A stretch of 64,000 nt of DNA, taken from Pachypanchax playfairii (lineage: Eukaryota; Chordata; Actinopteri; Cyprinodontiformes; Aplocheilidae). The notes under the pieces are model-generated. The model was not told the DNA's origin. It was given only the letters and a program-made list of their open reading frames with translations, and did no database searches. How positions within the stretch are numbered: position 1 is the stretch's first letter; every line of letters begins with the position of its first letter. Shown piece by piece: positions 13,901-24,110 of this stretch. A program made the position numbers and the translations under genes. Where the stretch lies: the NCBI GenBank assembly GCA_006937955.1, contig SSNP01000010.1, forward strand, positions 1,234,306 to 1,298,305, read 5' to 3'.

Positions 13901-16900
13901 GCACAAATTGTAATTCTAAATTAAATTTCTTCAGCCACCAAAACAGAGACAAACTGTGTCATTTATCTTGTTAGGTAACTTACAGCATTATTCAGCTTTA
14001 AGATTTAAAGACCCACTCCCATGAAAATCATGTTTTTTGTGTTGTTAACATGTTCTTGTGGCATTTTTTCTGATGCTAGAGGACGTATCTTAAGAAAATT
14101 AAGCTCAAAATGGCATTTCTGAGTATTTTTGCATTCAAATCGCTTTGACTCAGTAGCAGACCCTAAAATACATCTAAAAAAAGAAGAGTGCGTTTGTGAT
14201 GTAACAAATCCACTGGGCGGGGCCACAAGCTTCTAAAGAGCTAGCCTAAACATTCAGCTCTCTGCAATGGGGAGGGCTGGGGGGGATCCTCTGTACAAAC
14301 GGTTCCACCCACAACACAGAAGTGAATTGCTAATGAGCTACTGCCACTATGCAAAAATCTACATCCTAGAAAAAGACAGTTTTTGTGATTTGGGGTAAAA
14401 AAGCCATAATCATAATTTAAAGACCACCGAGATGATTGAAAATTGCTCAAAAGATGATCAGAGTGAGTCTTTAAATACTAGTTTCTAATGGAAATGCATA
14501 GCTACGGTGAGATTTTAGACCAATTAACTGAGCCCACAACATTTTCAGAATAATCGTTCACTGGTGTATTAAAACAGTATCATGTTGTTGGTCAGTACTT
14601 TTACAGTCTTGTAAAAAAAATCAACATTAACGGGGACGTATCAGGGTCAGTGGCTACGTTTACATGCGCCAAATTTCCCCAATCTGGTTAAAATCTTGGT
14701 CGATCAGAATTCCCAAATCCCTGTTCACATGGACACTAACTGAAATGATCTGATCACGCCATGAGTACACATGCACCAAGCACTCAATCAGGTTAAATGA
14801 GTTGAGCATGCGCACAGCGAGTTGTCTTTCCGGGGGAAGAAAAAAAAGTAAACAAACTCCGTCCTTTCTGCACGTCTTTCCCGCCCCATCGTGTGCTCGA
14901 TCTGACTCACGTTATCCCCAATATGGACCTTCTGCGGGTGATTACCTTTATGTTTGGGTTTTTACTGGTCGCATTAACCAAGCTAGCGGCTGAATACATA
15001 CAGTGGGGCAAAAAAGTATTTAGTCAGCCACCAATTGTGTAAGTTCTCCCACTTAAAAAGATCAGAGAGGCCTGTAATTTTCATCATAGGTATACCTCAA
15101 CTATGAGAGACAAAATGAGGAAAAAAAATCCAGAAAATCACATTGTCTGATTTTTAAAGAATTTATTTGCAAATTATGGTGGAAAATAAGTATTTGGTCA
15201 ATAACAAAAGTTAATCTCAATACTTTGTTATGTAGCCTTTGTTGGCAATGACAGAGGTCAAACGTTTTCTGTAAGTCTTCACAAGGTTTTCACACACTGT
15301 TGCTGGTATTTTGGCCCATTCCTCCATGCAGATCTCCTCTAGAGCAGTGATGTTTTGGGGCTGACGCTGGGCAACACGGACTTTCAACTCCCTCCAGAGA
15401 TTTTCTATGGGGTTGAGATCTGGAGACTGGCTAGGCCACTCCAGGACCTGGAAATGCTTCTTACGAAGCCACTCCTTCGTTGCCCGGGCGGTGTGTTNNN
15501 NNNNNNNNNNNNNNNNNNNNNNNNNNNNNNNNNNNNNNNNNNNNNNNNNNNNNNNNNNNNNNNNNNNNNNNNNNNNNNNNNNNNNNNNNNNNNNNNNNNN
15601 NNNNNNNNNNNNNNNNNNNNNNNNNNNNNNNNNNNNNNNNNNNNNNNNNNNNNNNNNNNNNNNNNNNNNNNNNNNNNNNNNNNNNNNNNNNNNNNNNNNN
15701 NNNNNNNNNNNNNNNNNNNNNNNNNNNNNNNNNNNNNNNNNNNNNNNNNNNNNNNNNNNNNNNNNNNNNNNNNNNNNNNNNNNNNNNNNNNNNNNNNNNN
15801 NNNNNNNNNNNNNNNNNNNNNNNNNNNNNNNNNNNNNNNNNNNNNNNNNNNNNNNNNNNNNNNNNNNNNNNNNNNNNNNNNNNNNNNNNNNNNNNNNNNN
15901 NNNNNNNNNNNNNNNNNNNNNNNNNNNNNNNNNNNNNNNNNNNNNNNNNNNNNNNNNNNNNNNNNNNNNNNNNNNNNNNNNNNNNNNNNNNNNNNNNNNN
16001 NNNNNNNNNNNNNNNNNNNNNNNNNNNNNNNNNNNNNNNNNNNNNNNNNNNNNNNNNNNNNNNNNNNNNNNNNNNNNNNNNNNNNNNNNNNNNNNNNNNN
16101 NNNNNNNNNNNNNNNNNAACACACCGCCCGGGCAACGAAGGAGTGGCTTCGTAAGAAGCATTTCCAGGTCCTGGAGTGGCCTAGCCAGTCTCCAGATCTC
16201 AACCCCATAGAAAATCTCTGGAGGGAGTTGAAAGTCCGTGTTGCCCAGCGTCAGCCCCAAAACATCACTGCTCTAGAGGAGATCTGCATGGAGGAATGGG
16301 CCAAAATACCAGCAACAGTGTGTGAAAACCTTGTGAAGACTTACAGAAAACGTTTGACCTCTGTCATTGCCAACAAAGGCTATAAAACAAAGTATTGAGA
16401 TTAACTTTTGTTATTGACCAAATACTTATTTTCCACCATAATTTGCAAATAAATTCTTTAAAAATCAGACAATGTGATTTTCTGGATTTTTTTTCCTCAT
16501 TTTGTCTCTCATAGTTGAGGTATACCTATGATGAAAATTACAGGCCTCTCTGATCTTTTTAAGTGGGAGAACTTACACAATTGGTGGCTGACTAAATACT
16601 TTTTTGCCCCACTGTATTACTACTGCTCCTCCACCACAGGAGAGGAGAGCAGGATGACAGGATGACTGCACCAGCAGACCACTTCTGTTTACTTCCCGCT
16701 ATGTTTTCTACTTGGGTCTGCGAAAGTGGAAAGACGTCACGCTGAAGTTGTACGCATGCGCAGTGGGCTTTTTTCACCCTTTCTTTCCAAATGGGTGTGT
16801 ACATGCACGTCTATCAGAATGAAGATCGGACAAAACCACCCCTCTCGATCGGAAGTAAATTTCTTTCGGATCAGGCTGCATCGGATCAAAACATTCTGAT

Positions 16901-19900
16901 TGACATGTTTACATGACGTATTTTTTATCCGATTGGGCGTTTATTCCGATTAAATGTGCCCATGTAAACGTAGCTAGTGAGACGTTTTATGTCCTCAGAA
17001 CATCCAAACTTAGACATCAAGAAACCAGAACATTTATCTCAATCAACACACACAACTTGTTTCTTAGCAGCTGATTTTTGGGGACACGCTGAGACATTTG
17101 ACTCCTCTTGTCTGTTCTGGCTGGTCACTTTGAGCTGATTCAGTACTGAGCATCACAAAACTCAGACTCAGCTCTGACTCGCTCCAGTGATGCTTTTCAT
17201 GGATGTTATTTTGATATAATTCATGTATCAAAGTGGACCGACTCATTAAAACCCCACAACAGATGTTTCTCTAAAACCAGACCTCCGATACTGAAACACA
17301 GACTTTAAACTTGTTCTCACATGAAGCCTTTTAAAATTCCTTTTTCTACTTAAACTAGATTTATTTTCTGACTCTGTAAATAATTTCTTCATTCCGTTTG
17401 GAACCATGTTGTCTTGCTCTAAGTTTTTATTTGTGATGTTTTAAACTGAACCAAATCCAGATGTTTTATAGCTTGTTATTTAATAAAGAGTTTATTTGTT
17501 TGATCTGTTCATCCCTTATTATTGATCATTCTGATCACTCTTTTCTGCATGTTTACTGTTTGTATATTTGATTTGTATGTATTTCCCCACACCTTCACAG
17601 TAACTACGATATGGTAGAATTAATGAACAATGTAAAGTAAACAAAGTTTTTGATGTGTTTGATTTTTCCCAGAATGATAAAACGCAGAGCCGACGTCCCT
17701 CAAACATCCTGAACATTCGGTTTCCAGCAGATTTTATGGTCCAGTATCACAGCAAGAAATGTCATTTCCTGTATCTCTTCTGTATTTACCTTATCGATTT
17801 ATATTTCTGTATTTACTTCTCTATAAAGATTTCCAAATATCATGAATTTAGTTTTATCAAAATTTAGGAAAAGTGTGTTGATGTCAAACCACTTTGTGAT
17901 TAAAGTGCTCCAGGATACACAAAACCCATGAAAAAAAAATGGAAAATTTGAAAGAAGTTGCATTATATTTCTTAAATGATGTTGACCTGGAGTGTGAGAC
18001 AACACAGAGGGAGCTCCCATGCTTCTCCCATAACACCTTTTGTAACAAGTGACACCTGAGGAAGAGTCAAGCAGAGATAACGCATCTCGCACCTGACCAA
18101 AAACATGAGACTCCAAAAAAAGAAACACATCAACACAACTTTATCAAATAACAACAGGCTGAAAAACAAGTTGCAGAAAGATGAAATCCTCACCTTTCAG
18201 CACGCAGGACACCACTGAGAAAGGGATGATCCCAGGGCATGAGCTCCTACAAAATAAGAGCACTTTATCTGCATTTTGAAAAAATAAAAAACAACTAAAA
18301 TAATAAAGGGAATTCCAATAATCTGAATTGAACATGTTATTATGAGCTTAATAAAAACAATGATATGGAGGATAATTAATATTTGAAAGTATCAGGATTG
18401 TTCTGATGTATAATATCGCTTCTAAAGACACTCACTGAATTACGAGGATTAAGTTTCTTCTTCATGTCTCTCATCATCTGAAAATCTTTTGCTGTTCTGA
18501 GAGATAAAAGAAAAAACAAAACAAGTTATGAGCTAACTAGCTAGAGGCATTAATTCCTGACTGTGCGCACCTCTTTCTGCTCAGGGTCAAGAGGGGCCAG
18601 AACCTATCCCAGCATGCATTTGGCTGAAGGCAGGGAAACACCCTGGACCGGCTGCCAGGCTAACAAGCTCACAATCATTCCTGTGGGTAATTTCAAGTCT
18701 TCCACTCCACCTGACACACAAGCTGTTTGAACTGTTTGAGTAATCTCCTGCACAAAGAATACAGTTGCAGAGAACGGGAACACAAAACGCCCGCGGCTTT
18801 CTAAACATGGATCACTAGTAGAAAAGTTTAGAATGAGGAAACCGATGAGTCTAGATTATCAATAAATAATCCCACAAACACAGACCGTACCTGTCTGACA
18901 ACTTGTCTGTCAGCAGCTGCAGAAAATTCATCACCGTTTCTGCAACAAGGAAGAAAAAAGTAACATCAACTTTCTGAGACTTCAGTAGTGACAAACTAAA
19001 AACTCTGAATCAACCTGGTGTTTTAGCCATGGTTCCCTTCAGCGCTCTGTGCCCGTAGGACTCGTAGCCCACAAGTTTGGCCAGTTTGTATCTGCATTTC
19101 AGCAGCTCCTCTAGACAATCCATTAGATCTGCGTTGGGATAGAGGTAAACCCTGTATGCAATCTCTCGCAGCTGCATGTTGGAGAGGACACAGAGAAAAA
19201 AAGTATATTTTACAGTAAAAAAGAAGAAATACAGCATTTAAACAAGACTGTAAAGACCTGATCAGCAGATACAGCCAGAACGCACAATGTGATCTCATAA
19301 TAATAAAGAATCCCTAAAAAACATTCTTGAATCCAGGCTTTAATCTAGATCACTCCCAAAATCAAATGGACTGATGCGTATGCCATACTCAAGTTATCCT
19401 AAAAATTTAACCAAATACGTTCATTATATTTCAAGTTATCTTGTTGATTAAACAAGTAAACAAACTAATACCAAGGAAAACAAATTGTCATATTTGTACT
19501 GTAGTTGTTATTATAAGAATCAGAATTAAAGTTGTTTCATTTAAGCTCATTTTATTTACAGGCATCATGTTCCTGAAACCGCCTGATGGTCTGAGATCAT
19601 GTGATGAGGGTGCCACCTGCTGGGCAATGGAGGAAGTGTTTCACATACCAAATCATCAGGCGAGTCTGCATGTAGTCCGCCAACTTGAATGAAGCTTCCC
19701 TCACTTGTGAAGTGCACGTGAAGGTGATCGGGAATCGCAGACTTTGCGATTCTGTTTGGCATGTGGGAGCCGATAAGGAACTCGTTGTTTAGATCCAACA
19801 GCTTCACGTGGAGGCCGACAGCCTCCTTCCTCTGCAGGGAAAAATGTAAGGAGTGGAAAATACAGTGGGGCAAAGAAGTATTTAGTCAGCCACCAATTGT

Positions 19901-22900
19901 GTAAGTTCTCCCACTTAAAAAGATCAGAGAGGCCTGTAATTTTCATCATAGGTATACCTCAACTATGAGAGACAAAATTAGGAAAAAAAATCCAGAAAAT
20001 CACATTGTCTGATTTTTAAAGAATTTATTTGCAAATTATGGTGGAAAATAAGTATTTGGTCACCTACAAACAAGTAAGATTTCTGGCTTTCACAGACCTG
20101 TAACTTCTTTAAGAGGCTCCTCGGTCCTCCACTCGTTACCTGTATTAATGGCACCTGTGTGAACTCGTTATCAGTATAAAAGACACCTGTCCACAACCTC
20201 AAACAGTGCAGAACATAAAAGACCAAACTCCAAACTCCACTATGGCCAAGACCAAAGAGCTGTCAAAGGACACCAGAAACAAAATTGTAGACCTTCACCA
20301 GGCTGGGAAGACTGAATCTGCAATAGGTAAGCAGCTTGGTGTGAAGAAATCAACTGTGGGAGCAATTATTAGAAAATGGAAGACATACAAGACCACTGAT
20401 AATCTCCCTCGATCTGGGGCTCCACGCAAGATCTCACCCCGTGGGGTCAAAATGATCACAAGAACGGTGAGCAAAAATCCCAGAACCACACGGAGGGACC
20501 TAGTGAATGACCTGCAGAGAGCTGGGACCAAAGTAACAAAGGCTACCATCAGTAACACACTACGCCGCCAGGGACTCAAATCCTGCAGTGCCAGACGTGT
20601 CCCCCTGCTGAAGCCAGGACACGTCCAGGCCCGTCTGCGGTTTGCTAGAGAGCATTTGGATGATCCAGAAGAGGATTGGGAGAACATCATATGGTCAGAT
20701 GAAACCAAAATAGAACTTTTTGGTAGAAACTCAACTTGTCGTGTTTGGAGGGGAAAGAATGCTGAGTTGGATCCAAAGAACACCATACCTACTGTAAAGC
20801 ATGGGGGTGGAAACATCATGCTTTGGGGCTGTTTTTCTGCAAGGGGACCAGGACGACTGATCCGTGTAAAGGAAAGAATGAATGGGGCCATGTATCGTAA
20901 GATTTTGAGTGAAAACCTCCTTCCATCAGCAAGGGCATTGAAAATGAGACGTGGCTGGGTCTTTCAGCATGACAATGATCCCAAACACACCGCCCGGGCA
21001 ACGAAGGAGTGGCTTCGTAAGAAGCATTTCAAGGTCCTGGAGTGGCCTAGCCAGTCTCCAGATCTCAACCCCATAGAAAATCTCTGGAGGGAGTTGAAAG
21101 TCCGTGTTGCCCAGCGTCAGCCCCAAAACATCACTGCTCTAGAGGAGATCTGCATGGAGGAATGGGCCAAAATACCTGCAACAGTGTGTGAAAACCTTGT
21201 GAAGACTTACAGAAAACGTTTGACCTCTGTCATTGCCAACAAAGGCTATATAACAAAGTATTGAGATTAACTTTTGTTATTGACCAAATACTTATTTTCC
21301 ACCATAATTTGCAAATAAATTCTTTAAAAATCAGACAATGTGATTTTCTGGATTTTTTTTCCTCATTTTGTCTCTCATAGTTGAGGTATACCTATGATGA
21401 AAATTACAGGCCTCTCTGATCTTTTTAAGTGGGAGAACTTACACAATTGGTGGCTGACTAAATACTTTTTTGCCCCACTGTATATACTGTTTACACTGCA
21501 AAGGAAAGTTTTATTTAAGGTTTTTTTATGTTGTTTAAAAATATATTCAGACCCTCATATTTTTAGGTTTTATATATTTAGAGAAGTGCTACATATTTTC
21601 GATAACTCACCCGTTTGTCGTCCAAATGAATTCCACTGATTTCAAAGTCAAACATAAACAACTCTGCAACTCGCCTGAGAAGATAAACACAAAACATTTA
21701 AACCAGCTCTACATTACTGTGTAAAAACACGTGGTATTTCTTCAGATTTCTCTTCCATGGAGCTGGAATTTCTTGTAATTAGTTTTAAATTGGTCTTGAT
21801 CAAGTTTTTCTGGGTTTTTACTACATTTTTAAAGTTTTTCTTTGAGCTTCGGCTGTTTTTTCACCCATTTTGTTTCAAGTCCCTGTATGTGGCCACGGCA
21901 GCATGTTGTTCCGTGTGGAGTAAAATAAATGAAGGGAGTGGACGAAGTGGCGCATGAAGGATTTCTGTAAAATAAGTAACATGTAGATCCTCTATCGGAA
22001 CACGACTTCCTAACTTTGTGATTCAACTCCTCAAGTTCTGTTACTGCTTTTGGTGGGTCACCTCAAGATTATAAGTGACCCCCATCTGACCATCCCTTTG
22101 AAAATATTCTGGAGACACCCCTGTTGTTGTGTGATGATGCCACAGTCATTCATTGGGTGTCTTGTTTGTCCTAAAATGATGCATTTGAAAGTAAAAAAAT
22201 AGAGTCAGAAATGAGGACCAAAGTGAAAAAAGCAACCAAAGTCGAAAGAAAAACCTTGAAAGGTCTTTTTAGTAGAACTATTGATTTAAGACCACTAAAT
22301 GCCAGCAGAGACGAATACAGCACAGTACAGAGTCTAACACACAAGCATAATATACAAAAACCCTCATGTTACCTTGTGTCGGGGTCCAGCTGAGCCAGAG
22401 CCTTTGGGTTATCCAGTAAATTCTTCAGACTCGTGCATAATTCAACATTGGTGTTCAGCCTGAAGCACAAAGTTATGAAACAACTGTGATTTAAACATCT
22501 GTCTCAAAGATGGAAAATCTCTTCCTTCACCTGCATTATTGTGCCTTGAGCATTAAATCACTTCCTGTTTCTAGCTCAAACAGGAAATGCATTTCTAAAG
22601 AGGAAATAGGATCACGAGGCTACTTACTTCTCCACAACCGTGCCAATCTCTATGCAGGTCTTCTCTGCAGCCTCGCGGTATGCTGGGTCAGGATGGGCCA
22701 CTTTTATGAAGTCTGACTGCATGTGAGGAGAAAAATGAAACATAATGAGGCATGTTTCATGTATGTTTAATACATGTTTCTTTCAAATCAGACTTATTCT
22801 GGCTCCCAGTCACAATCAACTATTACTTCTTGCTTTTAGAGCTTTTTAAACTTGATTTTTTGGAGGGTTAACAGGTGATTAATATAGATACAAATGAGCA

Positions 22901-23556
22901 GTGTTAAGCAAGCATTAGAGGATAAACTGGTAACACCTAATTTATCCTTTAAGTCCTTAAGATATCTAATTATACCAGCCGATCCCGCTCAATTAGATCA
23001 GATCAGATTAATTACTTTCCAACAAACATCTGACAATATGTCTGATCTTGTTTCAGTCCAAAGGCAAAACAAGATTGTTTTTTTGATTTACAAAATATGA
23101 TTCTGAAGTTGTGGAGTTTACTGATTATAGTCAGAGTTATTCTCACCAGATCAGCCACTTTACACAGCCCATCTGAGAGCTGGTCGAAACACTGGACGGT
23201 TTCCACACCAGGAGAACAAGAACAAGCCCTGTCCAGCAGGAGCTCCGTGTTCTTCAGGGCTGTCTGAGTGGCTGCCTGGAAACCTGAAGGACAGGTGAGT
23301 TCAGGTACTCCAAACAACCCCTGCAAGCACAAACACACACTGAAAGTCTAGATTTACATATTAAAATAAAAACAATTCAAATAAATATGAATATTAATGT
23401 TACACAAACCACGTTTTTGTGTAAAGAATCCAGTCTCCTGTGAGGTTTGGTATTAAAAGCAGCTCCAACAGGTGACCAGGTGGTGACGTTTCTCCAAACA
23501 TGCGACCACGGGCTCCTGTGTTTTACCAGGTAAACAAGACCTTTCCATGCAGACAT
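1906..23556 (-). CDS. MIPEP: Mitochondrial intermediate peptidase, 3'-incomplete in window
   Basis: M3-family zinc metallopeptidase that removes an octapeptide from a subset of imported mitochondrial precursors after MPP cleavage, in the matrix. Eighteen coding exons are visible (minus strand, 5' to 3'): 23410-23556, 23147-23320, 22628-22716, 22373-22459, 21611-21674, 19649-19831, 19015-19171, 18891-18939, 18436-18496, 18194-18246, 13708-13861, 13469-13546, 10365-10572, 9409-9518, 9260-9334, 8436-8552, 2755-2876, 1906-1979. Phases agree throughout, giving about 667 residues against 713 for human; the last roughly 30 codons are beyond the left edge. The ATG at 23556 opens a basic, Trp/Arg-containing leader typical of a matrix-targeting peptide, followed by the conserved SPVGAAFN. 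The zinc motif HEMGH is in the 10365-10572 exon, and the third-ligand region FAEVPS in 9409-9518. The last visible donor is GC rather than GT. Two Tc1 transposons and many relics lie in its introns, none in an exon. Confidence 0.96.
2755..2876 (-). CDS. MIPEP: MIPEP exon encoding the YGAKYYSYLMSRAVA segment
   Basis: This 122-bp exon encodes a highly conserved segment near the C-terminal end of M3 peptidases (RFSHL.GYGAKYYSYLMSRA), which helps line the substrate channel. Splice sites are an acceptor TTTAG and a donor CAG|GTGAGA. It joins in frame to the 1906-1979 exon, where GERYRREML and EPMLMVEG are read. Confidence 0.93.
3150..3295 (-). repeat. Interspersed repeat, relative of 57045-57200
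   Basis: The sequence aligns with 57045-57200: both carry a 'ccacagYtgtcctg' block, a 'gaggctgccaRg' block, an 'accctcYgacNaccac' block and a 'gtgaagtgt' block in the same order and spacing. The 57 kb copy preserves 'aagtgtcttgctcaaggaca', a string common in teleost SINE-like repeats. The strand assignment is a guess. Confidence 0.55.
7212..7244. repeat. Perfect 15-bp inverted repeat with 3-nt loop
   Basis: AAAGGATGACATGTG at 7212-7226 is followed by ACC and then its exact reverse complement at 7230-7244. It lies in a MIPEP intron with no coding sequence near it. It could be a small foldback remnant; no function is evident. Confidence 0.85.
8670..8770 (+). mobile_element. LINE reverse-transcriptase relic
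   Basis: The plus strand reads GIAQGCVLGPLLFSI, a diverged form of the non-LTR reverse-transcriptase motif G(V/I)PQGSVLGPLLF. Only about 30 codons are recognisable, so this is a short degraded fragment inside the MIPEP intron between the 8436-8552 and 9260-9334 exons. Confidence 0.6.
9191..9220. repeat. Perfect 12-bp inverted repeat with 6-nt loop
   Basis: ATCGGTTTGTCA, a 6-nt spacer, then the exact reverse complement. It is about 40 bp from the donor side of a MIPEP exon (9260-9334). It may be chance or a foldback remnant. Confidence 0.8.
9409..10572 (-). CDS. MIPEP: MIPEP catalytic zinc-site exons
   Basis: The exon 10365-10572 encodes the signature MMENLFHEMGHAMHSMLG. HEMGH supplies two histidine zinc ligands and the catalytic glutamate of the gluzincin HEXXH motif. 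After an intron, the exon 9409-9518 continues TRCATDFAEVPSILMEYF, where the Glu of FAEVPS is the expected third ligand by comparison with other M3 enzymes. Residues are intact, so the enzyme should be catalytically competent. Confidence 0.95.
9746..9961. mobile_element. TTAA-flanked foldback element
   Basis: A nearly perfect palindrome: each half runs from AGAGGYCCTTCC at the tip through a 'ctccacaggtgttcttac' block to a short non-palindromic centre. TTAA flanks both sides (9742-9745 and 9962-9965). One arm is closely similar to 60967-61081 in a GET1 intron. There is no coding capacity. Confidence 0.75.
11353..11914. mobile_element. TTAA-flanked element with long terminal inverted repeats
   Basis: TTAA at 11349-11352 and 11915-11918 flanks a 562-bp segment whose two ends are inverted repeats of roughly 170 bp, starting AGGAGAAYGCCC. 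The central 200 bp are unique and carry no transposase. This is compatible with a piggyBac/Kolobok-type non-autonomous element. It sits in the MIPEP intron between the 10365-10572 and 13469-13546 exons. Confidence 0.85.
12125..12190 (+). mobile_element. Short Tc1 transposase relic
   Basis: The plus strand reads VKHGGGGIMV followed by a stop, matching the Tc1 transposase motif VKHGGGSIMVWG. It is separate from the relic beginning near 12500, which carries its own copy of this motif. Confidence 0.5.
12500..13400 (+). mobile_element. Degenerate Tc1-like transposon
   Basis: Plus-strand frames give VKHGGESVMVW (near 13055) and, with frameshifts and stops, remnants of the NPKHKS region and an SLNHIQLVWDELN-like end (near 13255-13298). 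These are the ordered landmarks of a Tc1 transposase catalytic domain. The frame is broken many times, so the copy is dead. The ends were not resolved. Confidence 0.7.
14009..14470. mobile_element. TTAA-flanked non-autonomous element
   Basis: TTAA flanks both ends (14005-14008 and 14471-14474) of a 462-bp segment whose ends are AGACYCACTC inverted repeats. There is no transposase. It lies 140 bp upstream, in the MIPEP transcription sense, of the exon at 13708-13861. Confidence 0.65.
15001..16614. mobile_element. Tc1 transposon assembled as two outward-facing 3' halves
   Basis: The left arm (15001-15497) is the reverse complement of the Tc1 3' half, and the right arm (16118-16614) is the same 3' half in plus orientation. 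Each is 497 bp and both stop at the same transposon position (the codons around the PKHTAR motif). The 620 Ns between bring the total to 1614 bp, almost the 1618 bp of the intact copy at 19863. TA flanks both ends. Each arm has a private substitution near the transposase stop codon. Either the 5' half was misassembled or a true palindrome exists. Orientation cannot be assigned. Confidence 0.85.
15498..16117. other. Assembly gap (620 N)
   Basis: A run of undetermined bases inside the Tc1 copy. Open reading frames drawn across it are meaningless. Confidence 0.99.
18585..18690 (-). repeat. Teleost interspersed repeat fragment
   Basis: The minus strand carries the 'ctggNNccggtccagggtg...gctgggatagg...gaccctgagcag' order of blocks, which recurs in plus orientation at 56920-57030. 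It is a common fish-type dispersed repeat in a MIPEP intron. The family name is not assigned. Confidence 0.5.
19863..21480 (+). mobile_element. Intact Tc1/mariner transposon, copy A
   Basis: A complete 1618-bp element starting CAGTGGGGCAAA and ending in its inverse, with terminal inverted repeats of about 200 bp and TA on both sides (19861-19862 and 21481-21482). It carries one uninterrupted transposase frame. It is inserted in the MIPEP intron 32 bp upstream (MIPEP sense) of the 19649-19831 exon, antisense to the gene. It is almost identical to copy B at 37783 apart from scattered substitutions and 16 extra bases in the 5' untranslated part, so both insertions are young. Confidence 0.97.
20242..21264 (+). 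CDS. Tc1 transposase, copy A
   Basis: A 340-residue cut-and-paste transposase. The ATG at 20242 is preferred over an in-frame upstream one because copy B starts at the equivalent ATG and lacks the upstream part. N-terminal residues about 1-110 form the paired-like double helix-turn-helix that binds the terminal repeats, with a basic RSGAPRK hook between the two. The catalytic triad is intact: D in WSDETKIELFG, D in QHDNDPKHTA, and E in NPIENLW, with 34 residues between the last two, i.e. DD34E as in the Tc1 group. There is no stop or frameshift, so an active enzyme is plausible. Confidence 0.95.
   Translation: MAKTKELSKDTRNKIVDLHQAGKTESAIGKQLGVKKSTVGAIIRKWKTYKTTDNLPRSGAPRKISPRGVKMITRTVSKNPRTTRRDLVNDLQRAGTKVTKATISNTLRRQGLKSCSARRVPLLKPGHVQARLRFAREHLDDPEEDWENIIWSDETKIELFGRNSTCRVWRGKNAELDPKNTIPTVKHGGGNIMLWGCFSARGPGRLIRVKERMNGAMYRKILSENLLPSARALKMRRGWVFQHDNDPKHTARATKEWLRKKHFKVLEWPSQSPDLNPIENLWRELKVRVAQRQPQNITALEEICMEEWAKIPATVCENLVKTYRKRLTSVIANKGYITKY
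22797..22855 (+). mobile_element. Possible LINE reverse-transcriptase C-terminal relic
   Basis: The plus strand reads LAPSHNQLLLLAFRAF, resembling the WLPV..R...LLLLVFKAL motif near the C-terminus of fish LINE proteins. It is very short, so weakly supported. Confidence 0.3.
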
Positions 23557-24110
23557 TTTAGGACTGAATCTTCTGTCTCGTCCCTCTGAATAACTCTCGT
23601 AGTACTGCAGATTAAACTAAGTGACTGACTGACATGCTAAATATGTGCCTCAACTTTAATATGTTTACAAAAGCCGTAAATGTACTAAGCCTTTTTGAAT
23701 AACTTAAACGCATTGCATATTTTTTTCTAAAGTTAAACCAGAGTTCTTTTAAAGCTAAAACTCATGCACGAAGACCACCTGTCCTTCAGGTAAATGTAAC
23801 AGCAAGCATAGAAGCTAACTGGCTAGTCAAAGCAATAAATACGTCTTTTATGTTCTCTAGAAAACGTGAAAGTCTCTTCCAAATGAAATAAAATAAGTTT
23901 AAATGATATCTTTATATTGTCACGAACACTGCAGCATTTTTAAAGCAGCAGTAACTCATAACTGGAATATTTTTTCTGTCGAAAGTGCCACAAGATAAGC
24001 TAATCAACCGTTGTCGCACAGAATGTCGTCATAAAAGATCGACAAGTCACCTTCGAAATAAAAGCATGTTTCTTTGTAACATAATCAAGGATGAATTAAA
24101 TCAATGGATT
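23557..24110. other. MIPEP upstream region
   Basis: About 550 bp between the MIPEP start codon and the LINE insertion. It should hold the MIPEP 5' UTR and promoter. I see no convincing TATA box, and the sequence is AT-rich rather than CpG-rich. Confidence 0.4.

Larger units (their letters stand above)
14653..16974. mobile_element. Non-autonomous DNA element interrupted by a Tc1
   Basis: The two outer parts (14653-15000 and 16617-16974) together match, in opposite orientation, the uninterrupted element at 40695-41400. Both copies end in inverted GCTAYGTTTACATG. The superfamily was not settled because flanking duplications are unclear. Sequence between 15001 and 16614 is a Tc1 insertion. No transposase is encoded by the host element. 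Confidence 0.8.

Noticed and set aside
15217..16398. Long open frames of about 270-350 codons on both strands across the gap
   Set aside because: They read through 620 undetermined bases. The real sequence is two Tc1 3' ends, so these are not genes.
20295..20891. 198-codon antisense frame in Tc1 copy A (also 38199-38795 in copy B)
   Set aside because: It is the mirror of the transposase coding sequence and has no independent similarity or signals.
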